Shown one piece after another: positions 8,555-18,468 of a stretch of DNA of 64,000 nt; the stretch's first letter is position 1; the number at the start of each line of letters is the position of its first letter. Origin of the DNA: Fredinandcohnia aciditolerans (GTDB lineage Bacteria; Bacillota; Bacilli; Bacillales; Bacillaceae_L); NCBI GenBank assembly GCA_003640645.1, contig QGHH01000010.1, positions 90,778-154,777 of the forward strand. Direction: 5' to 3'. Made by a program: the position numbers and the translations under genes. The notes beneath the pieces are model-generated. The model searched no databases, had not been told where the DNA came from, and saw only the letters and a program-made list of their open reading frames with translations.

Positions 8555-9712
8555 ATGATTTATTTAGATAATAGTGCAACAACAAAACCTTTTGATGATG
8601 TAATTGATTCCTATATAAAAGTTGCAAAAAAATATTTTGGCAATCCCTCTTCCTTACATGGAATAGGTGGACAAGCTGAAAAGCTATTAAGTCAATCCCG
8701 GAACCAGATTGCTTCCCTTTTACAGGTAAAGCCACAGGAAATTATTTTTACATCTGGAGGATCTGAAGGGAATAATTTTGCGATTAAAGGAATTGCATTA
8801 CAATACAGTAATCGAGGCAAACATATTATTACAACATCAATAGAGCATCCTTCTATAACTGAGGCATGCAAGCAATTATTAGAATTTGGATTTGATATCA
8901 CCTATCTTCCAGTAGACGAAAAGGGTGTTGTTTCGATTGAAGATTTAAGAAATTCAATTCGTGAAGATACGATCTTAGTTTCTATCATCCATGTAAATAA
9001 TGAAGTAGGGACCATTCAACCGATTGAAGTAATTGGAAAACTTCTAGAAAATTACCCGAAGATTATTTATCACGTTGATCATGTACAGGGAGTGGGTAAA
9101 ACCCATCTAGATTTTAATAAGGCAAAACTTGATTTATGTACGATTTCGGGACATAAGTTTAATGGGCTTAAAGGAACAGGGGTTTTATTCGTCCGTCAAG
9201 GTGTTAGAATTAAGGCTTTAATCGGTGGCGGTGACCAAGAAATGCAAAAAAGGGCGGGAACTGAAAATGTCGCAGGTTTTGTAGCCCTTGCCAAGGCATT
9301 AAGGTTGACCATAGAGAATAGAGATCGAAATATTAAACATCTAAATCGACTAAAAGAAACCATTATTGATCAATTATCAAGGTTGAATGGTATTACAATA
9401 CACACACCTGAGGCTAGCAGTGCCCCACATATCATCAATTTCTCGGTTAACGGTTTAAAGCCTGAAGTATTTGTTCATTTATTAGAAGAGAAGGAGATTT
9501 ACGTTTCAACAACCTCCGCATGCTCATCCAAAAATAATGAACCTAGTAAAACATTGCTTGCGATGGGAGTGCATGAAGCCCTAGCTAATAGTTCAATACG
9601 AATCAGCCTGTCGCATCAAAACAAACTAGAAGAGATTCCGATTTTAATAAATGCTATTGAACATGCAATAAAGAAATTACAACATGTAATGGGGGAACAA
9701 AATGGAATATGA
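8555..9712 (+). CDS. iscS: cysteine desulfurase (IscS/NifZ type), partner of ThiI
   Basis: Removes sulfur from cysteine and passes it as a persulfide, here most likely to ThiI for tRNA 4-thiouridine. The 385-residue PLP enzyme shows SIEHPS, VDHVQGVGK, the PLP lysine K201 in SGHKFNGLKG, and the catalytic Cys323 in STTSACSSK. The chosen start (ATG 8555, MIYLDNSATT) matches the family N-terminus; the ribosome site is weak (GGGG). It overlaps thiI by 11 bp, so the two are translationally coupled. This pairing is the standard Bacillus nifZ-thiI arrangement. Confidence 0.94.
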   Translation: MIYLDNSATTKPFDDVIDSYIKVAKKYFGNPSSLHGIGGQAEKLLSQSRNQIASLLQVKPQEIIFTSGGSEGNNFAIKGIALQYSNRGKHIITTSIEHPSITEACKQLLEFGFDITYLPVDEKGVVSIEDLRNSIREDTILVSIIHVNNEVGTIQPIEVIGKLLENYPKIIYHVDHVQGVGKTHLDFNKAKLDLCTISGHKFNGLKGTGVLFVRQGVRIKALIGGGDQEMQKRAGTENVAGFVALAKALRLTIENRDRNIKHLNRLKETIIDQLSRLNGITIHTPEASSAPHIINFSVNGLKPEVFVHLLEEKEIYVSTTSACSSKNNEPSKTLLAMGVHEALANSSIRISLSHQNKLEEIPILINAIEHAIKKLQHVMGEQNGI

Positions 9713-10901
9713 TCACATTCTAATACGATTTGGTGAAATTACTACAAAAGGTCGAAATCGTAATCATTTCATTAATAAACTTTTAAATAATATAAAAAGG
9801 AAGCTTACTGATTACAAAGGTATTACATTTGAAAAAACAAGAGATCGAATTTATATAAAGTTAAATGGAGAACCACATGAAGGAATTGTGGAAGTTCTCA
9901 AAAATATTATTGGAATTCAATCCTTTAGTCTTGCTTTAAAGGTTGAAAGTGAAATCGAAAAAATAAAAGATGGTGTCTTAGCTGCCATTAAACAACTAGA
10001 TCATCAAGGAAAGACCTTTAAAATATCTGCACGACGATCAGATAAAAGTTTTGCACTTGATTCCAATCAATTGAATTATGAATTAGGGAGTCATATTTTA
10101 AAGAATACCGAGGAAATCTACGTAAATGTGCACACTCCTGATATCAATATCCGTGTTGAAGTACGAAAGGAAGCCACTTATATTACCTTTAAAGATGAAA
10201 AAGGTGTAGGGGGACTTCCAGTTGGTTCAAGCGGGAAAGCGATGCTTATGCTGTCGGGTGGTCTTGACAGCCCTGTTGCCGGTTATTTATCCATGAAGAG
10301 GGGATTAACAATTGAGGCTGTACATTTTCATAGCCCCCCATATACAAGCGACCGTGCACGCCAAAAGGTGATTGATCTCGCACAGCAACTTACTGAATTT
10401 TCGGGAACGGTTAAATTGCACATCGTCCCTTTCACGGACATTCAGATAACGATACAAAGACAAATTCCTGAAAACTATACGCTAATTTCAACTAGACGAA
10501 TGATGTTACGAATCACAGATGAAATAAGAAGAAGACGTAATGCACTTGCGATTGTAACTGGTGAAAGCCTTGGTCAGGTGGCAAGTCAGACATTAGAGAG
10601 TATGCATGTCATCAACAACGTAACCAGTACACCAATTATTCGTCCACTTGTTACTGTAGATAAATTTGATATTATTGATATGGCTAAGAAAATCAATACA
10701 CATGATATCTCAATTCGTCCATTTGAAGATTGTTGTACCATTTTTACACCTTCAGCTCCCAAAACAAGACCAAAGCTAGAAAATGTAACTCATTATGAAA
10801 GCTACACTGATTTTGAGAGCTTGATTGAAAAAGCCGTTAATGAAACGGAAATCATTACTTTAGATGGATCTAAGAAAGAAGAAATAGAAGACTTATTCTA
10901 A
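9702..10901 (+). CDS. thiI: tRNA 4-thiouridine synthetase ThiI
   Basis: Adenylates uridine 8 of tRNA and replaces its oxygen with sulfur supplied by the upstream desulfurase; it may also serve thiazole synthesis. The 399-residue protein has a ferredoxin-like and THUMP region (about 1-165), then the PP-loop ATPase with SGGLDSPVAGY near residue 185. The PFEDCCTIF segment is near residue 345. There is no C-terminal rhodanese domain, the short form usual in Bacillus. ATG 9702 lies inside the iscS 3' end behind GGGGG. Confidence 0.95.
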   Translation: MEYDHILIRFGEITTKGRNRNHFINKLLNNIKRKLTDYKGITFEKTRDRIYIKLNGEPHEGIVEVLKNIIGIQSFSLALKVESEIEKIKDGVLAAIKQLDHQGKTFKISARRSDKSFALDSNQLNYELGSHILKNTEEIYVNVHTPDINIRVEVRKEATYITFKDEKGVGGLPVGSSGKAMLMLSGGLDSPVAGYLSMKRGLTIEAVHFHSPPYTSDRARQKVIDLAQQLTEFSGTVKLHIVPFTDIQITIQRQIPENYTLISTRRMMLRITDEIRRRRNALAIVTGESLGQVASQTLESMHVINNVTSTPIIRPLVTVDKFDIIDMAKKINTHDISIRPFEDCCTIFTPSAPKTRPKLENVTHYESYTDFESLIEKAVNETEIITLDGSKKEEIEDLF

Positions 10902-10945
10902 TAGAAAATCATTCTATTGTTGTGAACATTTACCAGTAGTTTACA

Positions 10946-10976
10946 TGTATTGTGCCATGTGATTTTACACATTATA
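10946..10976 (+). promoter_or_regulatory. candidate forespore (sigma-G) promoter of sspA
   Basis: TGTATT (10946-10951) and CATTATA (10970-10976) are 18 bp apart and resemble the sigma-G -35 and -10 elements. The start point would give a leader under 20 nt, ending in the strong AAGGAGG site, which fits a spore-protein gene. Inferred by motif and context. Confidence 0.45.
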
Positions 10977-10999
10977 TACTCACAAGGAGGTGAAGTCAC

Positions 11000-11203
11000 A
11001 TGGCAAACAACAACAACAGCAACCAACTATTAGTAGCTGGTGCACAACAAGCAATTGACCAAATGAAATATGAAATCGCTTCTGAATTTGGTGTAAACCT
11101 TGGTGCTGATACAACTTCTCGTGCTAACGGATCTGTTGGTGGAGAAATCACTAAGCGTTTAGTTTCTTTCGCTCAACAACAAATGGGCGGAGGTAACTTC
11201 TAA
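11000..11203 (+). CDS. sspA: alpha/beta-type small acid-soluble spore protein
   Basis: A DNA-coating spore protein that shifts DNA towards an A-like form and protects it from UV and heat; degraded at germination. The 67-residue sequence has the family hallmarks: an Asn/Gln-rich start, [16 protein letters not shown] with the GPR protease cleavage region, and [16 protein letters not shown] near the end. ATG 11000 follows AAGGAGGTG at ideal distance. Its place after thiI matches B. subtilis sspA. It has its own candidate forespore promoter and terminator. Confidence 0.96.
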   Translation: MANNNNSNQLLVAGAQQAIDQMKYEIASEFGVNLGADTTSRANGSVGGEITKRLVSFAQQQMGGGNF

Positions 11204-11225
11204 AAACAAAAAAATAGATGGCTAC

Positions 11226-11255
11226 AAGGACGGGTTCATTCCCGTCCTTTTTTGT
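11226..11255 (+). terminator. terminator after sspA
   Basis: AAGGACGGG / CCCGTCCTT stem (9 bp) with loop TTCATT, followed by TTTTTG. Confidence 0.9.
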
Positions 11256-11372
11256 ATTTTGAAAAAATTAAAATCAGATATTATAACCAGGTCACAATTT
11301 TTTCACAAAACCCCTCCAAATTGTTTGAAATTTTTTATATAATTAGAAGATAAAGATTGAGGAGGAATGATT

Positions 11373-12953
11373 GTGAAAAGAGAAGATTTACTTGCACCCT
11401 TACGGTATAACCTTGTTCAGGAAATTGAAAAATATGCAAAAGATCCTAAAAAAATTGCGTTGAAATGGGAAGATGAGCAGGGAAGCAAAAAGGAAATTAC
11501 ATACGTTGACCTCTTCAAGAATGTAAATAAAATTGGGAATACATTTATCAACAATGGTCTTAACAAAGGGGATAAGGTATTAGTTATTATTCCGAGATTA
11601 GTGGAAGCATATATGGTTTATTTAGGGGCGTTAAAAGCTGGACTAGTTGTCATCCCTAGCTCAGAAATGCTTCGTACAAAAGATCTTCAATACCGAATCA
11701 CTCATGGCGATGTAAAAGCCATTATTAGCTATCACCCTTATTGTGATCAATTTTCATCTATCGAAAAGATTGAGCAAATCCAGAAGTTTGCAGTTGGCGA
11801 TAAGGTGGCAGAGTGGGTTTCTTTAGAAGAGGAAATGCAAAGTCAATCTGAAAAACTTGCAGCAGCCCAAACAAGCAAGGATGATATGGCGTTCCTTTCC
11901 TATACTTCCGGAACAACTGGTAATCCGAAAGGTGTTGTTCACACACATGGCTGGGCATATGCACATTTAAAAACAGCAGCTCCATACTGGTTAAGCATTA
12001 GTGAATCGGATACGGTATGGGCAACAGCGGGACCTGGCTGGCAAAAATGGATTTGGAGTCCATTTCTTTCAACTTTAGGTAGTGGCGCTACTGGATTCGT
12101 GTATAACGGGAAATTTGATCCAAATAAATATTTGCAATTGTTAGGTTCGTATAATATTAATGTGTTATGTTGTACACCAACAGAATATCGACTTATGGCA
12201 AAGGTTGAGAATTTGTCTGATTACTCACTTCCAGATTTGCATAGTGCTGTATCAGCAGGAGAGCCGTTAAATCGTGAAGTGATTGACACCTTTAGAAGAG
12301 AGTTTAATATCGAGGTACGCGATGGTTACGGTCAAACCGAAAATACTCTTTTAGTAGGAGTACTAAAAGGAATGACAATAAAACCTGGTTCAATGGGCAA
12401 GCCTACACCTGGTAATAATGTTGAAATTGTCGATGAGTTTGGTAAGCCTTGTGGTGTTGGTGAGGTGGGGGATATTGGTGTTCATGTGAACACACCTGCC
12501 CTTTTTAAAGAATATTACAAGGATCCTGAAAGAACATCCTTGCAATTTAGAGGCGATTACTATATTACAGGTGACAAAGCGAAAAAAGATGAAGATGGCT
12601 ATTTCTGGTTTGAGGGACGTGCCGATGATATTATCATTAGTTCAGGATACACAATTGGGCCATTTGAGGTAGAAGATGCACTCGTAAAACATCCTTCTGT
12701 AAAAGAGTGTGCGGTTGTAGCAAGTCCAGATGAAATTCGAGGTAATATTGTCAAAGCATTTGTTGTATTACGTGACGGTATAACTTCCAACGAGGAGCTC
12801 GTCAAAAATCTACAAGAACATGTAAAGCAATTGACAGCACCATATAAATATCCTAGAAAAATTGAATTTGTAAGTGACTTACCAAAAACAACTTCAGGAA
12901 AAATCAGAAGAATTGAGCTTAGACAGGCTGAATCAGCAAAAGCAAAAGCATAA
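11373..12953 (+). CDS. ytcI: acyl-CoA synthetase, AMP-forming (YtcI-like)
   Basis: Activates a carboxylic acid to its acyl-CoA through an acyl-adenylate. The 526-residue protein is an ANL-superfamily enzyme: the phosphate loop YTSGTTGNPKG is at about 177-187, DGYGQTE and the YYITGDKAKKDEDGYFW hinge region follow, and the catalytic lysine is in TTSGKIRRIE at the C-terminus. It resembles the acetyl/medium-chain branch; substrate is not readable. The GTG at 11373 is preferred: AGGAGG lies seven bases before it, but only one base before the upstream in-frame ATG at 11367. It is the neighbour of ytcJ, as in B. subtilis. Confidence 0.88.
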   Translation: MKREDLLAPLRYNLVQEIEKYAKDPKKIALKWEDEQGSKKEITYVDLFKNVNKIGNTFINNGLNKGDKVLVIIPRLVEAYMVYLGALKAGLVVIPSSEMLRTKDLQYRITHGDVKAIISYHPYCDQFSSIEKIEQIQKFAVGDKVAEWVSLEEEMQSQSEKLAAAQTSKDDMAFLSYTSGTTGNPKGVVHTHGWAYAHLKTAAPYWLSISESDTVWATAGPGWQKWIWSPFLSTLGSGATGFVYNGKFDPNKYLQLLGSYNINVLCCTPTEYRLMAKVENLSDYSLPDLHSAVSAGEPLNREVIDTFRREFNIEVRDGYGQTENTLLVGVLKGMTIKPGSMGKPTPGNNVEIVDEFGKPCGVGEVGDIGVHVNTPALFKEYYKDPERTSLQFRGDYYITGDKAKKDEDGYFWFEGRADDIIISSGYTIGPFEVEDALVKHPSVKECAVVASPDEIRGNIVKAFVVLRDGITSNEELVKNLQEHVKQLTAPYKYPRKIEFVSDLPKTTSGKIRRIELRQAESAKAKA

Positions 12954-12965
12954 TCCTATACACAA

Positions 12966-12998
12966 AAAAGCAGCTAGTATTTTTACTATCTGCTTTTT
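12966..12998 (+). terminator. terminator after ytcI
   Basis: AGCAGCTAGTA / TACTATCTGCT hairpin with one mismatch and a T-rich loop, followed by TTTTTG. Confidence 0.75.
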
Positions 12999-13043
12999 GC
13001 ATGCTAAAGTAAGCTTAAATTAGTAGAGATAGTAGGTGTGAAA

Positions 13044-14633
13044 ATGGGAACTCTTTGGACGGGCGGAAGAATATACACAATGGAAGGTAAACACGCTGCG
13101 GTAGAAGCTGTCTTTGTGGAAGACGGCATCATTGTTGATACAGGATTATTATGTGATTTAGAAAAGCGATATAAAAATAGAATTTCAAGAGTAACCGATT
13201 TAAAAGGGAACACGATGTTTCCAGGTTTTGTTGATAGCCACATGCATCTTATTGGCCACGGGGAAAAGTTAATGAAACTGGATTTTTCGGAAATGACATC
13301 TTCCCAGGAAATTGCGACTTCCATACAAGAGTATGTAAAAGATAAACCTGAAGGTGAATGGATTATTGGAGAAGGATGGAACGAAAATCAGCTTCCTGAC
13401 AGAAAGATATTTCATCGCAAGGAGTTAGATGAACTCTCCCCCCATAATCCACTCATGTTAAAAAGAATTTGCCGGCATGCAATTGTCGTGAATACAAAGG
13501 CACTAGAATTAGCTGGCATCACGGAACATACCCCGAACCCTGAGGGTGGCATTATTGTACGAGATACAGAGGGACATGCTACAGGTTATTTATTGGATCA
13601 GGCTCAGGAACTCGTAAAAAATGTAATTCCGCAGGTAACTGAAGACTACATTCAAAGTGCACTTCGTTTATCCATCAAGGATTGTCTAAGCAAAGGTCTA
13701 GTTGGAGGACATACAGAGGATTTAAATTACTACGGGGGATTTGAGCGAACATATGGAGGATTTCTAAAAGTAATCAAAGATGAAGGAATCAAATTTAGAA
13801 CAAATCTTTTAGTTCATCATGAAGCTGTTAATGACATGCACGGTTTAGGATATGCATATGGAGATGGGGACAATCTTGTAGAGCTTGGTGCAATGAAAAT
13901 TTTTGCAGATGGTTCACTTGGTGGTAGAACGGCCTTATTAAGTCATCCTTATAATGATTCACCAGAGACGTCTGGTGTAGCAATCCACTCATTAGAAGAA
14001 CTTAAAAAACTTGTTCAAAAAGCTAGGAGCTTTAAGATGCCTGTTGCTATCCATGCGATTGGTGACCTGGCTTTTGAATATGTCTTGGATGCAATAGAAG
14101 AATTACCGCCATTACAAAATCATCGTGATCGTTTGATTCACGCGCAAATATTACGGAAAGAACTAATCGACCGTGCGAAACAACTGCCACTTATTCTTGA
14201 TATACAGCCAAGGTTTGTTGTATCAGATTTTCCATGGGTAATTGAAAGAATTGGAGAAATGAATATGGAATATTGCTATGCATGGAAGACATTGATACAA
14301 GAGGGCTTACATTGTGCAGGTGGATCAGATGCTCCAATTGAACCGATTGACCCCATTCTCGGTATTCATGCTGCTGTTACCAGAAAAAAACCAGGTGGAG
14401 ATGAGGTGTACATGCCCGAACAAAAACTCTCGGTCTTCGAGGCGGTACAGTTATTTACCACAGGAAGTGCATATGCTGTTGGAAAAGAAGAGTGTATGGG
14501 TAAGATTGCACCCGGATTTAAGGCTGACTTTACAATACTCGATCAAGATATCTTACATATAAATGAAGATGATATTCTGGCTACAAATGTGAAGATGACG
14601 GTTGTTGACGATACAATCATGTTTGAAAAATAA
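13044..14633 (+). CDS. ytcJ: amidohydrolase of the YtcJ family
   Basis: A metal-dependent hydrolase of unknown substrate. The 529-residue protein has the composite beta-sandwich/TIM-barrel plan of amidohydrolase family 3: VDSHMHLIGHG near residue 65 (the HxH metal pair), FADGSLGGRTALL near 285, AIHAIGDLAFEYVLDAIE near 335, LIHAQI near 365, and GGSDAPIEPIDP near 425. The GTG at 13038 overlaps its own AGGTG ribosome site, so ATG 13044 is chosen. It is similar to N-substituted formamide deformylase, but function cannot be assigned. It converges on nadK. Confidence 0.85.
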   Translation: MGTLWTGGRIYTMEGKHAAVEAVFVEDGIIVDTGLLCDLEKRYKNRISRVTDLKGNTMFPGFVDSHMHLIGHGEKLMKLDFSEMTSSQEIATSIQEYVKDKPEGEWIIGEGWNENQLPDRKIFHRKELDELSPHNPLMLKRICRHAIVVNTKALELAGITEHTPNPEGGIIVRDTEGHATGYLLDQAQELVKNVIPQVTEDYIQSALRLSIKDCLSKGLVGGHTEDLNYYGGFERTYGGFLKVIKDEGIKFRTNLLVHHEAVNDMHGLGYAYGDGDNLVELGAMKIFADGSLGGRTALLSHPYNDSPETSGVAIHSLEELKKLVQKARSFKMPVAIHAIGDLAFEYVLDAIEELPPLQNHRDRLIHAQILRKELIDRAKQLPLILDIQPRFVVSDFPWVIERIGEMNMEYCYAWKTLIQEGLHCAGGSDAPIEPIDPILGIHAAVTRKKPGGDEVYMPEQKLSVFEAVQLFTTGSAYAVGKEECMGKIAPGFKADFTILDQDILHINEDDILATNVKMTVVDDTIMFEK

Positions 14634-14637
14634 TGAA

Positions 14638-14661
14638 AAGACCAAGCATTGGCTTGGTCTT
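14638..14661. terminator. hairpin between converging ytcJ and nadK
   Basis: Perfect 10-bp stem AAGACCAAGC / GCTTGGTCTT with a 4-nt loop. The plus-strand T tract is weak (TAAAACTTTG); the minus-strand side reads TTCATTATTTTTC. Confidence 0.6.
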
Positions 14662-14679
14662 AAAACTTTGATTCCTTTT

Positions 14680-15477
14680 TTATAAAAAGGTGCGTTTTAC
14701 CTTTTCCCAGAATGAATTATCCTTTAATTTTACTGTTTTAATTCTTTTTTCACTCAACTTAATGTCGATTTGTTTTACATTGCGGATGCTGAGTGCTTCA
14801 TTATCCATACCTATTGAAGGAAAATCATTTCCATCCTGGACATCACGTAAAGTTAATTTTCTCGCGCCACTTAAAATAAACGGAGAACCTAATGTTCGAT
14901 ACTGGTTATTATTTAAGGATGCCAGTTCAGTGACCTGCATACAAGGAAGCAGTGGGTCAACAACTGCACCTCTAACTGATTTATTATACGCGGTGCTGCC
15001 GGTTGGAGTAGAGATAATCATTCCATCGCCACGGAATGTCTCAAAATGCAAATCATCAATATACACATCCAACACAAAGGTTTTAATGATTCCGGAACGA
15101 ATGGAGCATTCATTTAAACAATAAAAAGATGGATTATCATCAACTTTCACTTCAAGAATTGGATAACGGCGAACTTCAATTTTTTCATTTAACATCGCTT
15201 CAACCATTTTATCTGTTTCGTCTGCATGGAAATCACAATAGAGGTTTAAAGCTCCAGTTGTTGAAATTCCAACATATAGACAGTCTTGGCGGAAATTTGT
15301 CTTGCGAACTGCCTGAAGGAAAGTTCCATCTCCTCCAATACTAACAATGACATTTGCTTTTTTAGCATCATCTACAATTGTAAATTGATGCTCCTTTGCA
15401 ATCTGATTCAATTTCTCTACATATTCAATAATTTTATCTTCTTTCCGATAAAAGAAGTAGACGTTACGACGATCCAT
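14680..15477 (-). CDS. nadK: NAD kinase
   Basis: Phosphorylates NAD to NADP. The 265-residue protein has the GGDGTF motif (residues 48-53), NECSIRSG and the GSTAYNKS segment typical of the family. This is the second Bacillus paralogue (PpnK2/YtdI position, beside sppA); the other copy would lie elsewhere. Start ATG 15477 follows GGGAGGT by six bases. It is transcribed divergently from sppA. Confidence 0.94.
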   Translation of the reverse strand: MDRRNVYFFYRKEDKIIEYVEKLNQIAKEHQFTIVDDAKKANVIVSIGGDGTFLQAVRKTNFRQDCLYVGISTTGALNLYCDFHADETDKMVEAMLNEKIEVRRYPILEVKVDDNPSFYCLNECSIRSGIIKTFVLDVYIDDLHFETFRGDGMIISTPTGSTAYNKSVRGAVVDPLLPCMQVTELASLNNNQYRTLGSPFILSGARKLTLRDVQDGNDFPSIGMDNEALSIRNVKQIDIKLSEKRIKTVKLKDNSFWEKVKRTFL

Positions 15478-15629
15478 GTAATTACCTCCCAGTGATTTTC
15501 AAATGATGGCTATAAAGGTACATATGTATCTATTTTAGTTTAACAATAAAATGAAACCATTTTGGATTTGATTCGTATTTATTTTTGAACAATTCGTGAA
15601 TAGTATCCATAAATCTAGGAGGAAAAGAA

Positions 15630-16640
15630 ATGAATGGGAAACGATGGGCAGCTTTAGGGATTGCTGCGGTCATATTTGTATTTTCGATCTTTTTTAATTT
15701 TGCAACTAACTTAGCCTCGAAAAATTTTAGTAATTTTTCAGATGAGATTTTGGGGGCATCCAATGAAGAATTTCTCGAAAATGTTGTAATCGAAGGAAAG
15801 GGAATGAATAAGATTCTCGTTCTATCTGTTAATGGAGTGATTCAAGACACAGGTGATGTCACTTCTTTTTTCCAATCAGCTGGTTATCAGCATCAATCAT
15901 TTCTAAAAATGATTGAAAAAGCTGAAGAGGATAAAACTGTAAAGGGTATTATTCTAAAGGTTAATTCACCAGGTGGTGGTGTTGTTGAAAGTGCGGAAAT
16001 ACATAAAAAGTTAACGGATCTAAAAGAAGCTACAGATAAACCAATTTATGTATCGATGGGCGCTATGGCTGCTTCTGGCGGTTATTACATCTCTGCTCCA
16101 GCTGATAAAATATTTGCTACACCTGATACAATGACTGGCTCTTTAGGAGTTATAATGCAAGGGGTCAATTTTAGTGAACTTGCTGAAAAATATGGTGTAA
16201 AATTTGAAACAATCAAAAGTGGACCATACAAGGATATCATGTCTTCATACCGTGACATGACGGACGAAGAGAGACAAATCATGCAAACGATGGTCGATAA
16301 TGCGTATCAAGGGTTTGTGGATGTAATTGCAGATGGACGTAATATGTCAGAGTCCGAAGTTCGTAAAATTGCAGACGGACGCATCTATGATGGCAGGCAA
16401 GCAAAGGAAAATCATTTAATCGATGAATTAGGATACTTTGAGGATACGGTTGAAGCAATGAAGAAGGACTATGATCTTGGGGATATTAATGTTGTTGAGT
16501 ACACAGCTAATTTTGGCTTTGGATCTCTATTCTCTATGAGTGCAAAAAAAATCTTTAGTGATGACATCGAAATGGCAACCATGGTTCATTTACTATCACA
16601 GCCAAATTCACCTAGAATGATGTATTTGTATGCAGAATAG
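15630..16640 (+). CDS. sppA: signal peptide peptidase SppA
   Basis: A membrane-bound serine protease that clears leftover signal peptides. The 336-residue protein has one N-terminal membrane segment (about 7-26) and a ClpP/crotonase-like domain. It shows VNSPGGGV, the catalytic serine S149 in AMAASGGYY and the general-base lysine K201 in GPYKD, matching the Ser/Lys dyad of B. subtilis SppA. ATG 15630 follows AGGAGG. It is the first gene of a likely operon with yteJ (12-bp gap). Confidence 0.95.
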   Translation: MNGKRWAALGIAAVIFVFSIFFNFATNLASKNFSNFSDEILGASNEEFLENVVIEGKGMNKILVLSVNGVIQDTGDVTSFFQSAGYQHQSFLKMIEKAEEDKTVKGIILKVNSPGGGVVESAEIHKKLTDLKEATDKPIYVSMGAMAASGGYYISAPADKIFATPDTMTGSLGVIMQGVNFSELAEKYGVKFETIKSGPYKDIMSSYRDMTDEERQIMQTMVDNAYQGFVDVIADGRNMSESEVRKIADGRIYDGRQAKENHLIDELGYFEDTVEAMKKDYDLGDINVVEYTANFGFGSLFSMSAKKIFSDDIEMATMVHLLSQPNSPRMMYLYAE

Positions 16641-16652
16641 GGGGGAACCAAA

Positions 16653-17150
16653 TTGAATATGGATCTTACACACGAAGGAGCACAGGGAGATAATTATATT
16701 CCCGATCATACATCCCGTCCAGTTACCAAAGCCACAACTCGCTATGCGGGCTTTTGGATGCGTTTTTGGGCATACTTATTAGATCTTGTTGTGATTGGAA
16801 GTATAAACCGTATCCTTATATATCCAATATTTAGAGCTTTAGACATTCCATTATCTGATAGTGATATGTTTAGTGCTGCAGCAATTGCAACGGCGGTTGT
16901 TTTTTATCTGTATTTTGTGCTGATGACAAAGTTTTTTAGTCAAACACTCGGGAAAATGGTATTTGGTATAAAGGTTGTAACCCTCGAGGAACAACCGCTT
17001 ACTTGGATGACAGTTCTTTTTAGGGAGTTCATAGGTCGATATATCTCAAAGCTTTTCTTTATAGGTTATTTAATTGTTGCTTTTCTTCCCAAAAAGCAAG
17101 GAATTCATGATTTACTTTCAGATACAACTGTTATACATGTAGCAAAGTAA
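16653..17150 (+). CDS. yteJ: RDD-family membrane protein (YteJ)
   Basis: A 165-residue integral membrane protein with the RDD signature: RYAGFWMRFWAYLLD at the start of the domain, three hydrophobic segments (about 42-60, 75-92, 125-148) and TLGKMVFGIKVV. Molecular role unknown; B. subtilis yteJ also follows sppA. The TTG at 16653 is chosen because AGGGGGG ends seven bases before it, while the next in-frame ATG (16659) is rather far. It is co-transcribed with sppA and ends at 17156. Confidence 0.85.
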   Translation: MNMDLTHEGAQGDNYIPDHTSRPVTKATTRYAGFWMRFWAYLLDLVVIGSINRILIYPIFRALDIPLSDSDMFSAAAIATAVVFYLYFVLMTKFFSQTLGKMVFGIKVVTLEEQPLTWMTVLFREFIGRYISKLFFIGYLIVAFLPKKQGIHDLLSDTTVIHVAK

Positions 17151-17155
17151 AGGTA

Positions 17156-17185
17156 GGGTGTCCAACATGGACACTCTTTTTTTTA
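17156..17185 (+). terminator. terminator of the sppA-yteJ operon
   Basis: GGGTGTCCA / TGGACACTC stem (9 bp with one G-U pair), 3-nt loop, then TTTTTTTT. Confidence 0.88.
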
Positions 17186-17269
17186 TAAACACATTCCCAT
17201 AGAACCCCTTTTTATGTATTTTTCACCATCCAGTAGGTGATAACTAAACATTGAAAGGGAGTGCGTGTC

Positions 17270-17968
17270 ATGAAGTGGCTCTTATTCGTTGTATTATTTC
17301 TAGTCCTACTACTTCTACTAATAATGATTTCGAGGCTAAAAATCTATATAGAAGCAAACCACTTAAGGGACGATGACCATATTAAAATAAGATTCAGCAT
17401 TTGGTTTGGGCTGATTAGATATACGATTAATGTTCCTATGGTTGCTGTCGACAAGGAATCCCCGAGCATTGTTTTTAAAAAGGAACAGAAAGCAAGCGTA
17501 TCGACTGGTGCAAATAAGAAAAAAGAAAAATTTTCGGTTAAAAATTTGTTAGCAGATTATCATGACTCTAAATTAATTTTAAGCAGGGTTATTGATATGA
17601 TTCCAATTGTTAGAAGCTTTTTAAAGAAAATATCGGTGACAAAATTTGAATGGCATTCCCATATAGGTGTAGGTGATGCTGCTCATACAGGGGTACTTAC
17701 TGGGCTTGGTTGGTCTATTAAAGGAACGATTGTGGGTTTGATTAGTCACCATCTCAATCTCAAAACTCATCCTGATTATTCGATTACGCCTTCATTCCAG
17801 TTTGTTGTTTCTGAAACAAGTCTAAGATGCATGTTTCATTTCCGTATCGGGCATGCTATGGTGGCAGGAATCAGAGTGATTAAAAGGTGGCGAGGAGGAA
17901 TTCCTAAATTTAATTCCCCAACCCTCTCAAAGCTCAACGAAACCGATTCGGATAAAAAATCAGTCTAG
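17270..17968 (+). CDS. ytfI: DUF2953 protein (YtfI)
   Basis: A 232-residue protein of unknown function with an N-terminal membrane segment (about 2-20). It carries the DUF2953 pattern, including HSHIGVGDAAHTGVLTGLGW near residue 130 and a C-terminal FHFRIGHA segment. It precedes gerW by 20 bp, as in other Bacillaceae, so both are probably expressed in sporulation; that role is inferred from linkage. The ATG at 17270 follows GAAAGGGAG; the in-frame GTG at 17261 overlaps that ribosome site. Confidence 0.82.
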   Translation: MKWLLFVVLFLVLLLLLIMISRLKIYIEANHLRDDDHIKIRFSIWFGLIRYTINVPMVAVDKESPSIVFKKEQKASVSTGANKKKEKFSVKNLLADYHDSKLILSRVIDMIPIVRSFLKKISVTKFEWHSHIGVGDAAHTGVLTGLGWSIKGTIVGLISHHLNLKTHPDYSITPSFQFVVSETSLRCMFHFRIGHAMVAGIRVIKRWRGGIPKFNSPTLSKLNETDSDKKSV

Positions 17969-17988
17969 AATGTCAGGAGGAATTTAAT

Positions 17989-18459
17989 ATGTCTGATCAT
18001 CCAATACAGGGTTTAATGAAAACCGCAATGGAAAACTTAAAGCAGATGATTGATGTAAATACAATTATTGGTGACCCTGTTGAAACACCTGATGGGAGCG
18101 TGATTTTAACGGTCTCAAAGGTTGGCTTTGGATTTGCTGCAGGAGGTAGTGAGTTTAAAGGACAAGGTGAGGGTGGAAAAGATAGCGGTGGTGGAGGTGG
18201 AGACCAACAGCAACAACAACAACAGGGATCCAAACTCCCATTCGGTGGAGGAAGTGGTGGTGGAGTTTCAATTACACCAATCGCTTTTTTAATTGTTAGT
18301 GCAAACGGTGTGAAAATGCTTCATCTTGATGAAAGCACTCATTTATATGAAAAACTACTTGAACTTGCACCACAGGCAGTTGAAAAAATCCAACAAATGT
18401 TAAAAAAGAATAACCAAGACCAACAAAATCAAGACAAAAAATCTGATTTTGACATATAA
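17989..18459 (+). CDS. gerW: spore protein GerW (YtfJ)
   Basis: A sporulation protein needed for normal germination in Bacillus. The 156-residue sequence begins HPIQGLMKTAMENLKQMIDV and has IGDPVETPDGSVILTVSKV, then a low-complexity Gly- and Gln-rich middle (a seven-Gln run near residue 77). A second conserved block ITPIAFLIVSANGVKMLHLD follows. The CAG/CAA run is a place where length could vary between strains. ATG 17989 follows AGGAGG. It is the last gene before a strong terminator and array B. Confidence 0.93.
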   Translation: MSDHPIQGLMKTAMENLKQMIDVNTIIGDPVETPDGSVILTVSKVGFGFAAGGSEFKGQGEGGKDSGGGGGDQQQQQQQGSKLPFGGGSGGGVSITPIAFLIVSANGVKMLHLDESTHLYEKLLELAPQAVEKIQQMLKKNNQDQQNQDKKSDFDI

Positions 18460-18468
18460 AAACTTTGC

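Noticed and set aside
14690-15124. 144-residue plus-strand open frame
   Set aside because: Antisense to nadK, which is clearly the real gene.
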